Shown one piece after another: positions 32,918 to 41,728 of a DNA stretch of 47,697 nucleotides. The stretch's first letter is position 1; every line of letters starts with the position of its first letter. The notes beneath the pieces were generated by a model that was given only the letters and a program-made list of their open reading frames with translations, did no database searches and was not told where the DNA came from. The translations under genes and the position numbers were made by a program. The stretch comes from Actinomycetes bacterium (GTDB lineage Bacteria > Actinomycetota > Acidimicrobiia > Acidimicrobiales > SZUA-35), in contig JAJRQY010000041.1 in NCBI GenBank assembly GCA_024280015.1, positions 1 through 47,697 of the forward strand. Reading direction: 5' to 3'.

Positions 32918-33988
32918 ATGAGCGGTGCTGGGAATCCTCCCGCCGGTTGGTATCCGGATCCAACTCAATCTGGCTCGGAGCGATGGTGGGACGGCGTTGC
33001 CTGGGGACAGCAGACGCGGATGCCTCCTGTTTCCGCTCCAATGGTTGCGCCGCCAGCTGCACCGAGTGCTCCGGCTCCTGCGCCAGCCATGGCAAACTCG
33101 TTACCTCCAACACCCGGAGCCACTGGCAGTCCCAAGCCGAAGTCTGGCTGTCTGGGACTTTCCAGCGCGGCAATGTTGGCCATGATTGCCGGGCTTGGGT
33201 TGGTGGCGCTGCTCGCTGGTGGAGTGTTCCTTGGCCTGCTTGCCGGCAAGGACGAAAACACGGTGGAGGCCACCAAGACAACAGCGCCAGGGTCGGAAAC
33301 GACCTCATCTTCCGGCAGCGGGGATGCAACCTCTGAAACCACAACCCCCTCCGATACTGGGTCTGAGGGGCAGAGCGATGGTGAGAGCGGTGGTGAGATC
33401 GAGGACGGTTCAGGAGAAGGAACCTCTGGCCTAACTGGTGATGGATCTGACGATGTTGTCTCTTGCACTCGGATTGATGAGGACACCATCATCCTGCAAA
33501 TGGTGAACAATGGTGACGAGACATCGTCCTATTGGCTCACCGTTGGCTTCTTCGATGAAGCTGGCACCCGACTGGCCGACGAGTCCAGCTTCGTCAATTT
33601 CCTTCGCCCCGGCGAGCGTTCCATCGAGGAACACTTCGTATTCGAGGAAGCGGGAACCGTGTGTGAGGTCCTTGACGTCGACCGCTTCCCGGGGGTGAGT
33701 TCGGCCGAAGAACTTGCTGACGCTGGTGAATGCGTGATTGCGGCCGAACCTGATTCCTTCGATGACTTCGCCGCCAGTCTCTCGGTCACCAACAGTACGG
33801 CGACGACCAGCGACTATTCCGTGGAGGTGGCCTTTGTCGACCCCGACGGCATCCGTCGAGGGACTGGCTCGGTCTATATCGAAGCAGTCCGCGCCGCAGA
33901 GACAGCCCCCGGGGACATCTTCTCGTCGACCGATTTTGTCGAGGGCTATTCCTGCCAGATAGTGGGTGTAACCCGCACCGATTCCTAG
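32918..33988 (+). CDS. DUF2510 membrane protein
   Basis: Starting at ATG 32918 the protein has 356 residues. A DUF2510 motif opens it (PPAGWYPDP, then RWWDGVAWGQQT), a short actinobacterial domain of unknown role. A Pro/Ala linker leads to one membrane helix (about 90-112), then a Ser/Thr/Glu/Gly-rich stretch and a C-terminal extracytoplasmic region. That region contains two similar beta-domain halves (VSCTRIDEDTIILQMVNNGD and CVIAAEPDSFDDFAASLSVTN), each starting with a Cys. The ribosome site is weak. No function can be assigned; it is likely displayed outside the membrane. Confidence 0.85.
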   Translation: MSGAGNPPAGWYPDPTQSGSERWWDGVAWGQQTRMPPVSAPMVAPPAAPSAPAPAPAMANSLPPTPGATGSPKPKSGCLGLSSAAMLAMIAGLGLVALLAGGVFLGLLAGKDENTVEATKTTAPGSETTSSSGSGDATSETTTPSDTGSEGQSDGESGGEIEDGSGEGTSGLTGDGSDDVVSCTRIDEDTIILQMVNNGDETSSYWLTVGFFDEAGTRLADESSFVNFLRPGERSIEEHFVFEEAGTVCEVLDVDRFPGVSSAEELADAGECVIAAEPDSFDDFAASLSVTNSTATTSDYSVEVAFVDPDGIRRGTGSVYIEAVRAAETAPGDIFSSTDFVEGYSCQIVGVTRTDS

Positions 33989-34008
33989 TGCACCGCACAA
34001 GCTGATCT

Positions 34009-34028
34009 CAGTCGGTTGCGACCGACTG
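34009..34028. promoter_or_regulatory. Palindrome upstream of the peptide-importer operon
   Basis: CAGTCGGT-TGCG-ACCGACTG: 8-bp perfect arms, 7 bases before the GTG of the first ATPase gene. Its core CGGTTGCGACCG (34013-34024) matches 11 of 12 bases of a second palindrome (36203-36214) before the binding-protein gene. It could also act as a hairpin ending the DUF2510 transcript, but the shared core favours an operator. Confidence 0.55.
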
Positions 34029-34035
34029 GACTTGT

Positions 34036-35085
34036 GTGGCTAGTATCAACCGCCATGATGACTCCCGCGATCAGAATGGTTTTGGCTTGAGTAAGGACAA
34101 ACCAGTTCTCGAAGTAATTGGCCTGACTACCCAATTCAGAACCCAAGATGGCATCGTCCACGCAGTCAATGGGGTGAGCTTTGAACTCCGGGAGGGCGAA
34201 TTTCTCGGTGTTGTTGGTGAGAGCGGTTCGGGCAAGAGCGTCTCAATGATGTCCTTGTTGAAACTGATCCCAATGCCACCGGGCGAAATTGTTGCTGGCG
34301 AGGTCAAGTTCGGAGGTCAAGACCTCCTCCGGATCAGCCCAAGCGAACTTCGTCATGTTCGTGGCGGTGAAATCGGTTTCATCTTCCAAGATCCGATGAC
34401 CTCACTCAATCCGGTCATCAGGATTGGGAAACAGATCACCGAGTCGCTCGACCTGCATACCGACTTGTCGAAGAAGGAGTCCGAAGCCAGGGCGCTTGAG
34501 CTGATGGAGCTTGTCGGTCTGCCTGACGCCGCCCAACGGTTGAAGTCCTATCCTCACGAGCTTTCCGGAGGTATGCGCCAACGAATCATGATCGCCATGG
34601 CCCTGGCTTGCTCGCCGGGAATGCTCATCGCTGATGAGCCAACCACGGCCCTTGATGTGACTATCCAGGCCCAGATCATCGAGCTGGTGAAGGATCTTCG
34701 TCAAAAGCTCGGCACTGCCCTTATCTGGATCACCCATGATCTCGGGGTCGTTGCCGGCTTAGCCGACCGAGTGCTAGTTATGTATGGCGGCCAGATTGTG
34801 GAGGAGTCTCCGGTGAAGGAGCTTTACGCCAATCCGCAGCACCCCTACACCCAAGGGTTGCTGGAGTCGCTGCCCCGAGCCGATCAGAAGGGCGAGGAGC
34901 TCAACAGTATCGAGGGTCAGCCTCCGAGCATGTACAGCGCCCCAACCTCGTGCAGCTTCGCCCCACGCTGTCCCTTTGTTTTTGATCGCTGTCGTGAAGA
35001 ACTTCCAGTTCTGAGGCTGGTCGCGCCTGATCGCAAGACTGCCTGCTTCTATGACATGAACAATGGGGAGCCCTTCCGTGACTGA
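34036..35085 (+). CDS. Opp/Dpp peptide ABC importer ATPase (OppD-like)
   Basis: This 349-residue ATPase is one of two that power a peptide/nickel-type importer. Motifs: Walker A GESGSGKS (61-68), Q-loop [12 protein letters not shown], signature [16 protein letters not shown], Walker [14 protein letters not shown] and H-switch WITHDLGVV. The C-terminal oligopeptide extension ([14 protein letters not shown]) with its Cys-rich pattern is typical of OppD/DppD and often binds an Fe-S cluster. GTG 34036 is the best in-frame start, although no ribosome site is visible; TTG 34087 is an alternative. It heads the five-gene importer operon. Confidence 0.94.
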   Translation: MASINRHDDSRDQNGFGLSKDKPVLEVIGLTTQFRTQDGIVHAVNGVSFELREGEFLGVVGESGSGKSVSMMSLLKLIPMPPGEIVAGEVKFGGQDLLRISPSELRHVRGGEIGFIFQDPMTSLNPVIRIGKQITESLDLHTDLSKKESEARALELMELVGLPDAAQRLKSYPHELSGGMRQRIMIAMALACSPGMLIADEPTTALDVTIQAQIIELVKDLRQKLGTALIWITHDLGVVAGLADRVLVMYGGQIVEESPVKELYANPQHPYTQGLLESLPRADQKGEELNSIEGQPPSMYSAPTSCSFAPRCPFVFDRCREELPVLRLVAPDRKTACFYDMNNGEPFRD

Positions 35086-36091
35086 TACCGCAACCGAGCT
35101 CGAATCGCTGGATACCGACCGCGAGGTACTCCTCAGCGTCAAGGGGCTAAAGAAACACTTCCCCATCATGAAGGGCGTCTTTCGTAAACAGGTCGGTGCC
35201 GTACGCGCGGTCGACGGTGTTGACTTTGTCATCTACAAGGGAGAGACCCTTGGCCTGGTCGGTGAAAGCGGATCGGGTAAGTCCACAACTGGGCGAGTCA
35301 TCCTCCAGCTTGACAACGCAACGGAAGGATCAGTCACCTTCGATGGAATTGAGCTGACACAAATCTCCTCCAAGGACATGCGGAAACTTCGGCGGCGCAT
35401 GCAGATGATCTTTCAGGATCCGCATGCCTGCTTGAATCCTCGAATGACCGTGGCCTCAATCATCGGTGAACCCTTGGTTGAGAACTCTGACATGTCCAAG
35501 GCCGAGCGTCGCTCCAGGATCGAAGAGCTTCTGCAGTCAGTTGGTCTTGATCCGACCCACGCCAATCGTTACCCTCATGAGTTCTCTGGCGGTCAGCGAC
35601 AACGAATCGGCATCGCCCGAGCTATTGCCCTGCATCCTGAGTTCATTGTTTGTGACGAACCTATTGCTGCGTTGGATGTCTCGATCCAGGCCCAAGTCGT
35701 CAACCTCCTAAAGAAGTTGCAGAAGGAACTGGACCTCACCTACTTCTTCATCTCCCATGACCTCAGCATGGTTCGCCATATCGCCGACCGCGTCGCCGTC
35801 ATGTACCTGGGACACATCGTCGAGCTCGCGCCGGTAGATGTGGTCTATGACGATCCAAAGCACCCCTATACCCAAGCGCTAAATTCAGCGGTTCCGGTGC
35901 CCGATCCCCTCATAGAGGAGACCAGGCAACGGGTGATCTTGGAGGGCGACGTTCCCAGCCCAGCCAACCCACCGCCAGGATGCGTCTTCAGTACCCGCTG
36001 TCCAATTGCCACCGAACGTTGTTCAAGTGAGGTTCCGGAGTGGCGCAGTCTAGGGAATGAGCATTGGGTGGCTTGCCACTTCGCTGAGTGA
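35078..36091 (+). CDS. Opp/Dpp peptide ABC importer ATPase (OppF-like)
   Basis: GTG 35078 is preferred because GGGGAG lies 8 bases upstream and the start overlaps the previous gene's stop region; ATG 35063 would add five residues. The 337-residue ATPase has KHFPIMKGVFRKQVG (typical OppF opening), Walker [55 protein letters not shown] and FFISHDLSMVRH. The C-terminal FSTRCPIATERC is the matching oligopeptide extension. It pairs with the OppD-like ATPase as a heterodimer on the cytoplasmic face. Confidence 0.95.
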   Translation: MTDTATELESLDTDREVLLSVKGLKKHFPIMKGVFRKQVGAVRAVDGVDFVIYKGETLGLVGESGSGKSTTGRVILQLDNATEGSVTFDGIELTQISSKDMRKLRRRMQMIFQDPHACLNPRMTVASIIGEPLVENSDMSKAERRSRIEELLQSVGLDPTHANRYPHEFSGGQRQRIGIARAIALHPEFIVCDEPIAALDVSIQAQVVNLLKKLQKELDLTYFFISHDLSMVRHIADRVAVMYLGHIVELAPVDVVYDDPKHPYTQALNSAVPVPDPLIEETRQRVILEGDVPSPANPPPGCVFSTRCPIATERCSSEVPEWRSLGNEHWVACHFAE

Positions 36092-36200
36092 TGTAGCAGT
36101 TCGGGGCGGCTTGAAGAGTAACCAACGTGACAATCTGACCGCAAGGTTGTGACGGTGGCTGGGATCTTGAGCGGCGTTGCTGTTAAGGTCCTTGCGTTAT

Positions 36201-36216
36201 GCCGGTTCCGACCGGC
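36201..36216. promoter_or_regulatory. Palindrome upstream of the peptide-binding protein gene
   Basis: GCCGGT-TCCG-ACCGGC, with 6-bp perfect arms, ends 26 bases before the binding-protein ATG. Its core CGGTTCCGACCG (36203-36214) is almost identical to the core of the palindrome before the first importer gene. Finding the pair in one operon suggests one regulator and a second internal promoter for the binding protein. Confidence 0.55.
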
Positions 36217-36242
36217 TCTGACCAATTTAGGGAGAGAATTCC

Positions 36243-38051
36243 ATGAAGAGACTCATTGCGCTGCTAGCAGCGCTTGCGATGGTGGCAGCCGCTTGTGGCG
36301 GCTCCAGCAGCGACAGCGCCGGTGGTGGTGGTACCGACGAAGAAGCCGGGACCACAACCGCCCCTACCGTTGAGGAACAGACGCCTCCTCCAACCGAGGA
36401 AGCACCTACTGAGGCCGAAGCCGGTTCCGGTGGAAACCTTGTTCTTCTCCAGTGGCAGGCGCCTTCGCAGGCCAATGCCCTGCTTTCCAGCGGAACCAAG
36501 GACATCTTGGCCGCATCGATCGTGATCGAGCCTCTGGCCGAGATCGCTCCTGATGGAACCTTTATTCCCACGCTGGCGACCGAGATTCCAACCGCCAGCA
36601 ATGGTGGAATCTCCGATGACCTGACCCAGATCACCTGGACCTTGCGCGATGACATCTTGTGGTCTGACGGCACGCCGTTCACCGCGGCTGACGTGGTCTT
36701 CACCTTCGACTACTGCGAAGACGAAGCAACTGGTTGTTCGACCGAGGCCTTCGCTGCTGTTGATACGGTTGTCGCTGATGATGACCACACGGTCACCATC
36801 ACCTTCGATGAGGCCAAGCCATACCCGTTTGAGCCATTCGTCGGTGCGATCAGCCCCGTCATCCAGAAGGCTCAATTCGAGAGCTGCGTTGGCGAAGCCG
36901 CCAAGGCATGTTCGGATGAGAACTTCATGCCGGTTGGAACTGGTCCCTACGTAGTGACCGAGCTTCGTCCAGAGGACACCGTCCTCTATGAGATGAACTC
37001 GAACTACCGTGGCATCGCCGAAGGCAAGCCGTTCTTTGGCACCGTTGAGATCAAGGGCGGCGGCGACGCCGAAGCCTCAGCTCGTTCGGTCCTCGAAGTT
37101 GGCGAAGCTGACTACGCCTGGAACCTTCAGGTTGCTCCCGAAATCATTGCTCCCATGGTGGACGCAGGATTTGGTCGTACCGCATCGGCATTCGCTGCCA
37201 ATGTTGAGCACATCAACCTGAACCAGACTGATCCAAACGCTGCTACTCCTTCGGAGGGCACCCCGCACCCATTGTTCGTCGATAACCCCGACCTGCATCG
37301 TGCACTTTCCATCGCCATCAACCGCGATGAGCTGGTAGCCGTTGGCTACGGCCCGGCCGGTAACCCGACCTGTAACATGTGGCCGGTAGGCGCCGAGAAC
37401 TCCACCAACAACGACTGGTGCCTGACCCAGGACCTCGACGGTGCTAACGCACTGCTTGATGGCCTTGGCTACATGGACACTGACGGTGACGGAGTACGTG
37501 AGGCCGACGGCTACGGACCACTGGAATTTGACTATGTCACTTCCACCAACGCCGTGCGTCAGAGCAACCAGGAACTGATCGCGTCCTACTGGGCCGAGAT
37601 TGGTGTTGTTGCCAACATGCAGAACGAAGACGCCAGCCTGTTCTTCGATGGCACCTGTGCCAGCGATGCTTGCATCTGGAAGTTCTTCACTCCAATGGAG
37701 ATGTTCACCAACGGATCCTCCGGCCCAGACGCCGGTAGCTATCTCAATGGTTGGATCAGCTCCAAGATCCCGACCTCGGCCACTGCCTGGGGCGGCGACA
37801 ACATCTCTCGTCTCAATAGCGCCGAGTACGATGCTCTTGAGGCTGAGTTGTCCAGCACCGCTTTGGACGATCCAAAGCGCACTGACCTGATCATTCAAAT
37901 GAATGACATCTTGTCAACCAGCGCCGTCATCCCGTTGATCCACCGTGCCAATGCGTCGGCGTTCGCCAACAGCATTGGTGGTACCGGTGAGCTCAACGGT
38001 TGGGACAGCGAGTACTACAACATCGAAGAATGGTTCCGCATCGCTGAGTAA
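36243..38051 (+). CDS. Peptide-binding lipoprotein (SBP family 5) of the importer
   Basis: GGGAGAG lies at ideal distance before ATG 36243. The 602-residue lipoprotein has a signal ending at C18 (MVAAACGG), a long Thr/Glu/Pro linker, and the SBP_bac_5 fold: SIVIEPLAEIAPDGTFIPTLA, WTLRDDILWSDGTPFTAADVVFTF (read in parts), the FMPVGTGPYVV stretch and HRALSIAINRDELVA. This is the extracellular receptor that captures oligopeptides and delivers them to the permease pair. Its length and conserved blocks are normal. It has its own upstream palindrome and a hairpin after it, suggesting separate and higher expression. Confidence 0.95.
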   Translation: MKRLIALLAALAMVAAACGGSSSDSAGGGGTDEEAGTTTAPTVEEQTPPPTEEAPTEAEAGSGGNLVLLQWQAPSQANALLSSGTKDILAASIVIEPLAEIAPDGTFIPTLATEIPTASNGGISDDLTQITWTLRDDILWSDGTPFTAADVVFTFDYCEDEATGCSTEAFAAVDTVVADDDHTVTITFDEAKPYPFEPFVGAISPVIQKAQFESCVGEAAKACSDENFMPVGTGPYVVTELRPEDTVLYEMNSNYRGIAEGKPFFGTVEIKGGGDAEASARSVLEVGEADYAWNLQVAPEIIAPMVDAGFGRTASAFAANVEHINLNQTDPNAATPSEGTPHPLFVDNPDLHRALSIAINRDELVAVGYGPAGNPTCNMWPVGAENSTNNDWCLTQDLDGANALLDGLGYMDTDGDGVREADGYGPLEFDYVTSTNAVRQSNQELIASYWAEIGVVANMQNEDASLFFDGTCASDACIWKFFTPMEMFTNGSSGPDAGSYLNGWISSKIPTSATAWGGDNISRLNSAEYDALEAELSSTALDDPKRTDLIIQMNDILSTSAVIPLIHRANASAFANSIGGTGELNGWDSEYYNIEEWFRIAE

Positions 38052-38074
38052 GCGATAGGAGCGTCCGTGGAATC

Positions 38075-38107
38075 CTGGGTGCCGTCTAAGAAGTAGGCGG
38101 CACCCAG
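38075..38107. terminator. 14-bp hairpin between binding-protein and permease genes
   Basis: CTGGGTGCCGTCTA (38075-38088), loop AGAAG, TAGGCGGCACCCAG (38094-38107), with one G-U pair in an otherwise perfect 14-bp stem. There is no T-run. Located inside the operon right after the receptor gene, it would act as a partial terminator or 3' end stabiliser that leaves more receptor than permease mRNA. Confidence 0.7.
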
Positions 38108-38188
38108 ATCCGCAATGCAAGTCTGTTAGGTAAGGCAAGTCCATCTCGTGGCCAGGAGTTCCGGCCAAGCAAGCAGGGGAGTACGTGA

Positions 38189-39208
38189 GTGGGTAGGTAC
38201 ATCATCAGGCGAACCTTGATCGCTATTCCCACCCTTCTGGCTATCAGCCTGATTATCTTCACCATTCTTGACAAGGCCCCCGGGGACCCAACATCGAACC
38301 TTCCCCTGACCATTCCGGCCGAGGTTCGTGAGCCGATTCGTGATTCTCTCGGGTTGAATGACCCGTTCTTCTTTCGCTGGTTCCAATGGAACAAGTTGAT
38401 GCTGGTCAACGAGCCGCTTCATCTCTTCAACGAGACGTTTGGGACCTGTATCGGCAACTGCGAGAGTCCTGACCGCATCATCTCCTGGTCATCCCGCTCT
38501 CCAGCGATGGACACCATCTATGAGCGTCTCCCCCAGACCCTTTGGGTCCTCGGTCTCTCTCTGGTCCTTGGCGTCATCGTCGCCATCCCGATCGGTACCT
38601 TGCAGGCAGTCAAGCAGTACTCCTGGTTCGACAACTTTGGCACCTTCTTCACCATGATTGGCTACTCGGTTCCGACCTTCGTGACCGGCCTGATGACCAT
38701 CGTCTTCTTCAGCGTCAAGCTTCGATGGTTGCCGACCTTCTATCGGACTACCCACGATGTGAGCATTACCGATTGGAGCAGTATCTGGTTCCAGTTCAAG
38801 CAGCTGGTGATGCCCGTAGGTGTGCTCACCCTGTTCAATATGGCGGTCTTTGGCCGTTTCACTCGTGCATCCGTATTGGAGAACCTCAACCAGGGCTACG
38901 TCCGAACCGCTCGCTCCAAGGGACTCAGCGAGTTCCCGGTCATCGTCCGTCACGTGCTGCGAAATAGTCTGATCCCGGTGGTCACCCTGTTCGCATTGAG
39001 CATCCCCGGCATCTTCGGGGGTGCGATTATTACCGAGCAGATTTTCCGGATCAATGGACTTGGTCAGCTGCTGATCGCCTCCATTGCCCAGTCTGATCTT
39101 CCCATGGTGCAGTCGCTGACGTTCATTTTCGCTTTCCTGACCGTCTTGTTCAACCTGGTGGCCGATGTGCTCTACGGTTTCCTCGATCCACGAATCCGGT
39201 ACGACTGA
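38189..39208 (+). CDS. Peptide ABC importer permease (OppB/DppB-like)
   Basis: The 339-residue membrane protein begins GRYIIRRTLIAIPTLLAISL, the standard DppB N-terminal helix. It continues with a periplasmic loop, five further helices and the EAA coupling motif in YVRTARSKGLSEFPVIVRHV. GTG 38189 follows AGGGGAG. The stop overlaps the second permease as TGATG. It forms the inner-membrane channel with the OppC-like subunit. Confidence 0.95.
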   Translation: MGRYIIRRTLIAIPTLLAISLIIFTILDKAPGDPTSNLPLTIPAEVREPIRDSLGLNDPFFFRWFQWNKLMLVNEPLHLFNETFGTCIGNCESPDRIISWSSRSPAMDTIYERLPQTLWVLGLSLVLGVIVAIPIGTLQAVKQYSWFDNFGTFFTMIGYSVPTFVTGLMTIVFFSVKLRWLPTFYRTTHDVSITDWSSIWFQFKQLVMPVGVLTLFNMAVFGRFTRASVLENLNQGYVRTARSKGLSEFPVIVRHVLRNSLIPVVTLFALSIPGIFGGAIITEQIFRINGLGQLLIASIAQSDLPMVQSLTFIFAFLTVLFNLVADVLYGFLDPRIRYD

Positions 39209-40182
39209 TGGGGGACAATATGTCATCGTCTGAAGAAATGTCCACCGCTCAGCGGGACCAGGTAGCGGCCAGCGCCCTGGAAGAGGCAAACGAGCTTGGT
39301 GAATTCCGGTCGCTGCGTTCTGACGTCTGGCGGCAGTTTCGCAAGCACCGTGGCGCCCTGGTCGGGACCGTCATCATCTCACTCATTGTCTTCGGCGCCG
39401 TTATGGGCCCAATCGTCTATCCGTTTGATCCCTTTGAGATCGACGTTCCGTCGGCCAATCAGGGAGCCGGTTGGCCTCATATTCTTGGGACCGACAATCT
39501 TGGTCGTGATGTCGCCGCTCGAAGCTTGATTGGCGGTCGAATCTCACTGGCTGTTGGTTTTGCTGCCATGGTATTCTCCATCATTATTGGCACTCTGGTC
39601 GGAGTGGTTGCCGGATACTTCAAGCGGCTGGACGGCATCCTCATGCGGTTCACCGACCTGTTCTTGTCCTTGCCCTTGCTGCCCGTTCTCTTGTTGGTCA
39701 TCGTGCTCTTCCGGGATCAGCTGAAGGACGCATTTGGTGAGACCTTTGGCATCTTCATCCTGGTAGTTGGCATTATTGGCTTGACCAGCTGGATGCAAAC
39801 GGCTCGAATTGTGCGGGGCGAGGTGTTGTCCATCAAGGAACAGGAATTCATCCTGGCTAGCCGGAGTGTTGGTACCAGACCACATCGAATCATCTCTCAA
39901 CACATTCTTCCCAACGTGCTCAGCTCGGTCATCGTCGCCGCGTCACTGGGAATTGCCACCTCGATCCTCACCGAATCGGCGCTGTCGTTCCTGGGTCTTG
40001 GCTTCCCGGCATCGTTCCCAACCTGGGGTCGTTTGCTCTTTGATGCCAAGGACGCCTACGCCATCAACTTCATGCGTATTGTTGCCCCCAGCGTCTTGTT
40101 GTCGCTGACGGTGATGAGTGTGAACTTCATCGGTGATGGCTTACGTGACGCCCTGGATCCTCAGGCCCGTAGCCAGGGCTAA
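39208..40182 (+). CDS. Peptide ABC importer permease (OppC/DppC-like)
   Basis: The 324-residue permease has the N-terminal helix after WRQFRKHRGALVGTVIISL, then HILGTDNLGRDVAARSLIGG, the DppC hallmark. The EAA loop is EFILASRSVGTRPHRIISQH, and the end is the usual INFIGDGLRDALDP pattern. A hydrophilic N-terminal extension of about 40 residues is slightly long for the family. It closes the importer operon; the aldehyde dehydrogenase starts 50 bases on. Confidence 0.95.
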   Translation: MGDNMSSSEEMSTAQRDQVAASALEEANELGEFRSLRSDVWRQFRKHRGALVGTVIISLIVFGAVMGPIVYPFDPFEIDVPSANQGAGWPHILGTDNLGRDVAARSLIGGRISLAVGFAAMVFSIIIGTLVGVVAGYFKRLDGILMRFTDLFLSLPLLPVLLLVIVLFRDQLKDAFGETFGIFILVVGIIGLTSWMQTARIVRGEVLSIKEQEFILASRSVGTRPHRIISQHILPNVLSSVIVAASLGIATSILTESALSFLGLGFPASFPTWGRLLFDAKDAYAINFMRIVAPSVLLSLTVMSVNFIGDGLRDALDPQARSQG

Positions 40183-40232
40183 ATCCAATCCGCGACAAGT
40201 TGCCAGAAGCGCTTTGTTGGTAGCGTGAGCTG

Positions 40233-41642
40233 ATGTCAACCGCCGCCACTGTCAAGATTATTAGCCCAGTCGACGACTCAGTGTTTGCCGAGCGCGAGAT
40301 CGCCAACAGCAAAATGATCAAGTCAGCAATCGCTGGAGCCCGAATGGCCCAAGCGGAGTGGCGTTCCGTTCCGGTGGCCAAACGTGCTGAACTCTTGACG
40401 GCCTTGGTCGACAAGATGATGGCAATGAGCGATGAGATCGTGCCTGAACTGGCCTGGCAGATGGGACGGCCGGTCGCCTATGGGGCTGGTGAGCTCGCCG
40501 GATTCGAGCAACGAGCTCGCCACATGATTGCCATCGCCGAACCATCGCTCGCTGACCTGCGGCCCGAGCCTGAAGAGGGATTCGACCGGTTCATTGTGCA
40601 CGAACCCCTTGGGCTCGTGCTGGTCGTAGCTCCGTGGAACTATCCGTTTCTCACCGCGGTCAACACGGTTGTGCCTGCACTCATGGCCGGCAACGCTGTC
40701 CTGCTCAAGCATTCGTCTCAGACCTTGCTTGTCGGCGAACGTTTCCAGCTGGCCGCAGATCGGGCTGGCCTGCCTCAGGGACTTTTCCAGAACCTTGTCC
40801 TGACTCACAATCAGACCGACGAGATATTGTCATCGGGACTCGTTGACCGGGTCAACTTCACCGGATCGGTTGGGGCCGGACGCTCTATCGAACAGTCAGT
40901 CGCTGGAACGTTCACTGGAGTCGGCCTGGAGCTAGGAGGCAAGGATCCTGCCTATGTTCGCCCCGATGCCGATCTCCAATTTGCGGTGGAGAACATCGTC
41001 GATGGGGCATTCTTCAACTCCGGTCAGTCGTGTTGCGGAATCGAGCGGGTCTATGTTCATAGCTCACTCTTTGATGAGTTCGTCGCTCAAGCCGCGGAAA
41101 TCGCCTCGGGTTATCAGTTGGGTGACCCGCTTGAGGAGGCAACGACCCTCGGACCAATGGTGCATGGCCGGGCCGCCGACATTGTCCGTCGACAAACGGC
41201 TGCCGCGCTTGATGCTGGTGCCACTGCTCTGGTGGACATGTCCGGCTTCGAACGGGATTCGGAGGGCTCACCCTACCTGGCTCCCCAAGTCCTGGTCGGA
41301 GTCGATCACACCATGTCGGTGATGAAGGATGAGAGCTTTGGTCCGGTCTTGGGAATCATGCCCGTCGACTCCGATGATGAAGCGGTCCAGCTGATGAATG
41401 ACAGTGACTTTGGCCTCACCGCCTCGATCTGGACCCAGGATTCCGATGCTGTTCGTCTGCTTGGTCCTCGCATTGAGACCGGAACCGTGTTCATGAATCG
41501 GGCCGACTACCTGGATCCTGGACTGGCCTGGACCGGTGTGAAAGACACCGGTCGCGGCATTACCTTGTCCTCCTTGGGGTACTCGACACTGACCCGAGCA
41601 AAGTCATACCACCTTAGGTTGCCTTCCTTGAATGAATCCTGA
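40233..41642 (+). CDS. Aldehyde dehydrogenase (NAD(P)-dependent)
   Basis: The 469-residue ALDH has the cofactor-pocket PWNYP (N136), GSVGAGRSIE, the general base E234 (LELGGKDPAYV) and the nucleophile C267 (NSGQSCCGIERVYV). It ends with the usual ESFGPVLGIMPV and FGLTASIWT stretches. It oxidises an aldehyde to an acid, with similarity to the succinate-semialdehyde/aminoaldehyde branch, but the substrate is not certain. It lies directly after the peptide importer and could be co-transcribed, linking it loosely to amino-compound breakdown. Confidence 0.94.
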   Translation: MSTAATVKIISPVDDSVFAEREIANSKMIKSAIAGARMAQAEWRSVPVAKRAELLTALVDKMMAMSDEIVPELAWQMGRPVAYGAGELAGFEQRARHMIAIAEPSLADLRPEPEEGFDRFIVHEPLGLVLVVAPWNYPFLTAVNTVVPALMAGNAVLLKHSSQTLLVGERFQLAADRAGLPQGLFQNLVLTHNQTDEILSSGLVDRVNFTGSVGAGRSIEQSVAGTFTGVGLELGGKDPAYVRPDADLQFAVENIVDGAFFNSGQSCCGIERVYVHSSLFDEFVAQAAEIASGYQLGDPLEEATTLGPMVHGRAADIVRRQTAAALDAGATALVDMSGFERDSEGSPYLAPQVLVGVDHTMSVMKDESFGPVLGIMPVDSDDEAVQLMNDSDFGLTASIWTQDSDAVRLLGPRIETGTVFMNRADYLDPGLAWTGVKDTGRGITLSSLGYSTLTRAKSYHLRLPSLNES

Positions 41643-41728
41643 GGTCACACAACTGCAAGGCTAGGTCAGGACCTGCTTGGCTCTGGGTTATGGCCTAGCG
41701 GCCAAGTGTTGGACGTTAGGCTTGGGCA

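Noticed and set aside
34054-34089. Eleven-codon ATG-ATG mini-frame just inside the first importer gene, possible leader peptide
   Set aside because: A TAGTAT box lies upstream at a suggestive distance, but the -35 is poor and spacing is 19; too short and weak to call.
38489-39289. 266-residue minus-strand frame across the importer permeases
   Set aside because: Composition is hydrophilic and repetitive (reverse complement of membrane-helix codons), with no domain; the plus-strand permeases explain the region.
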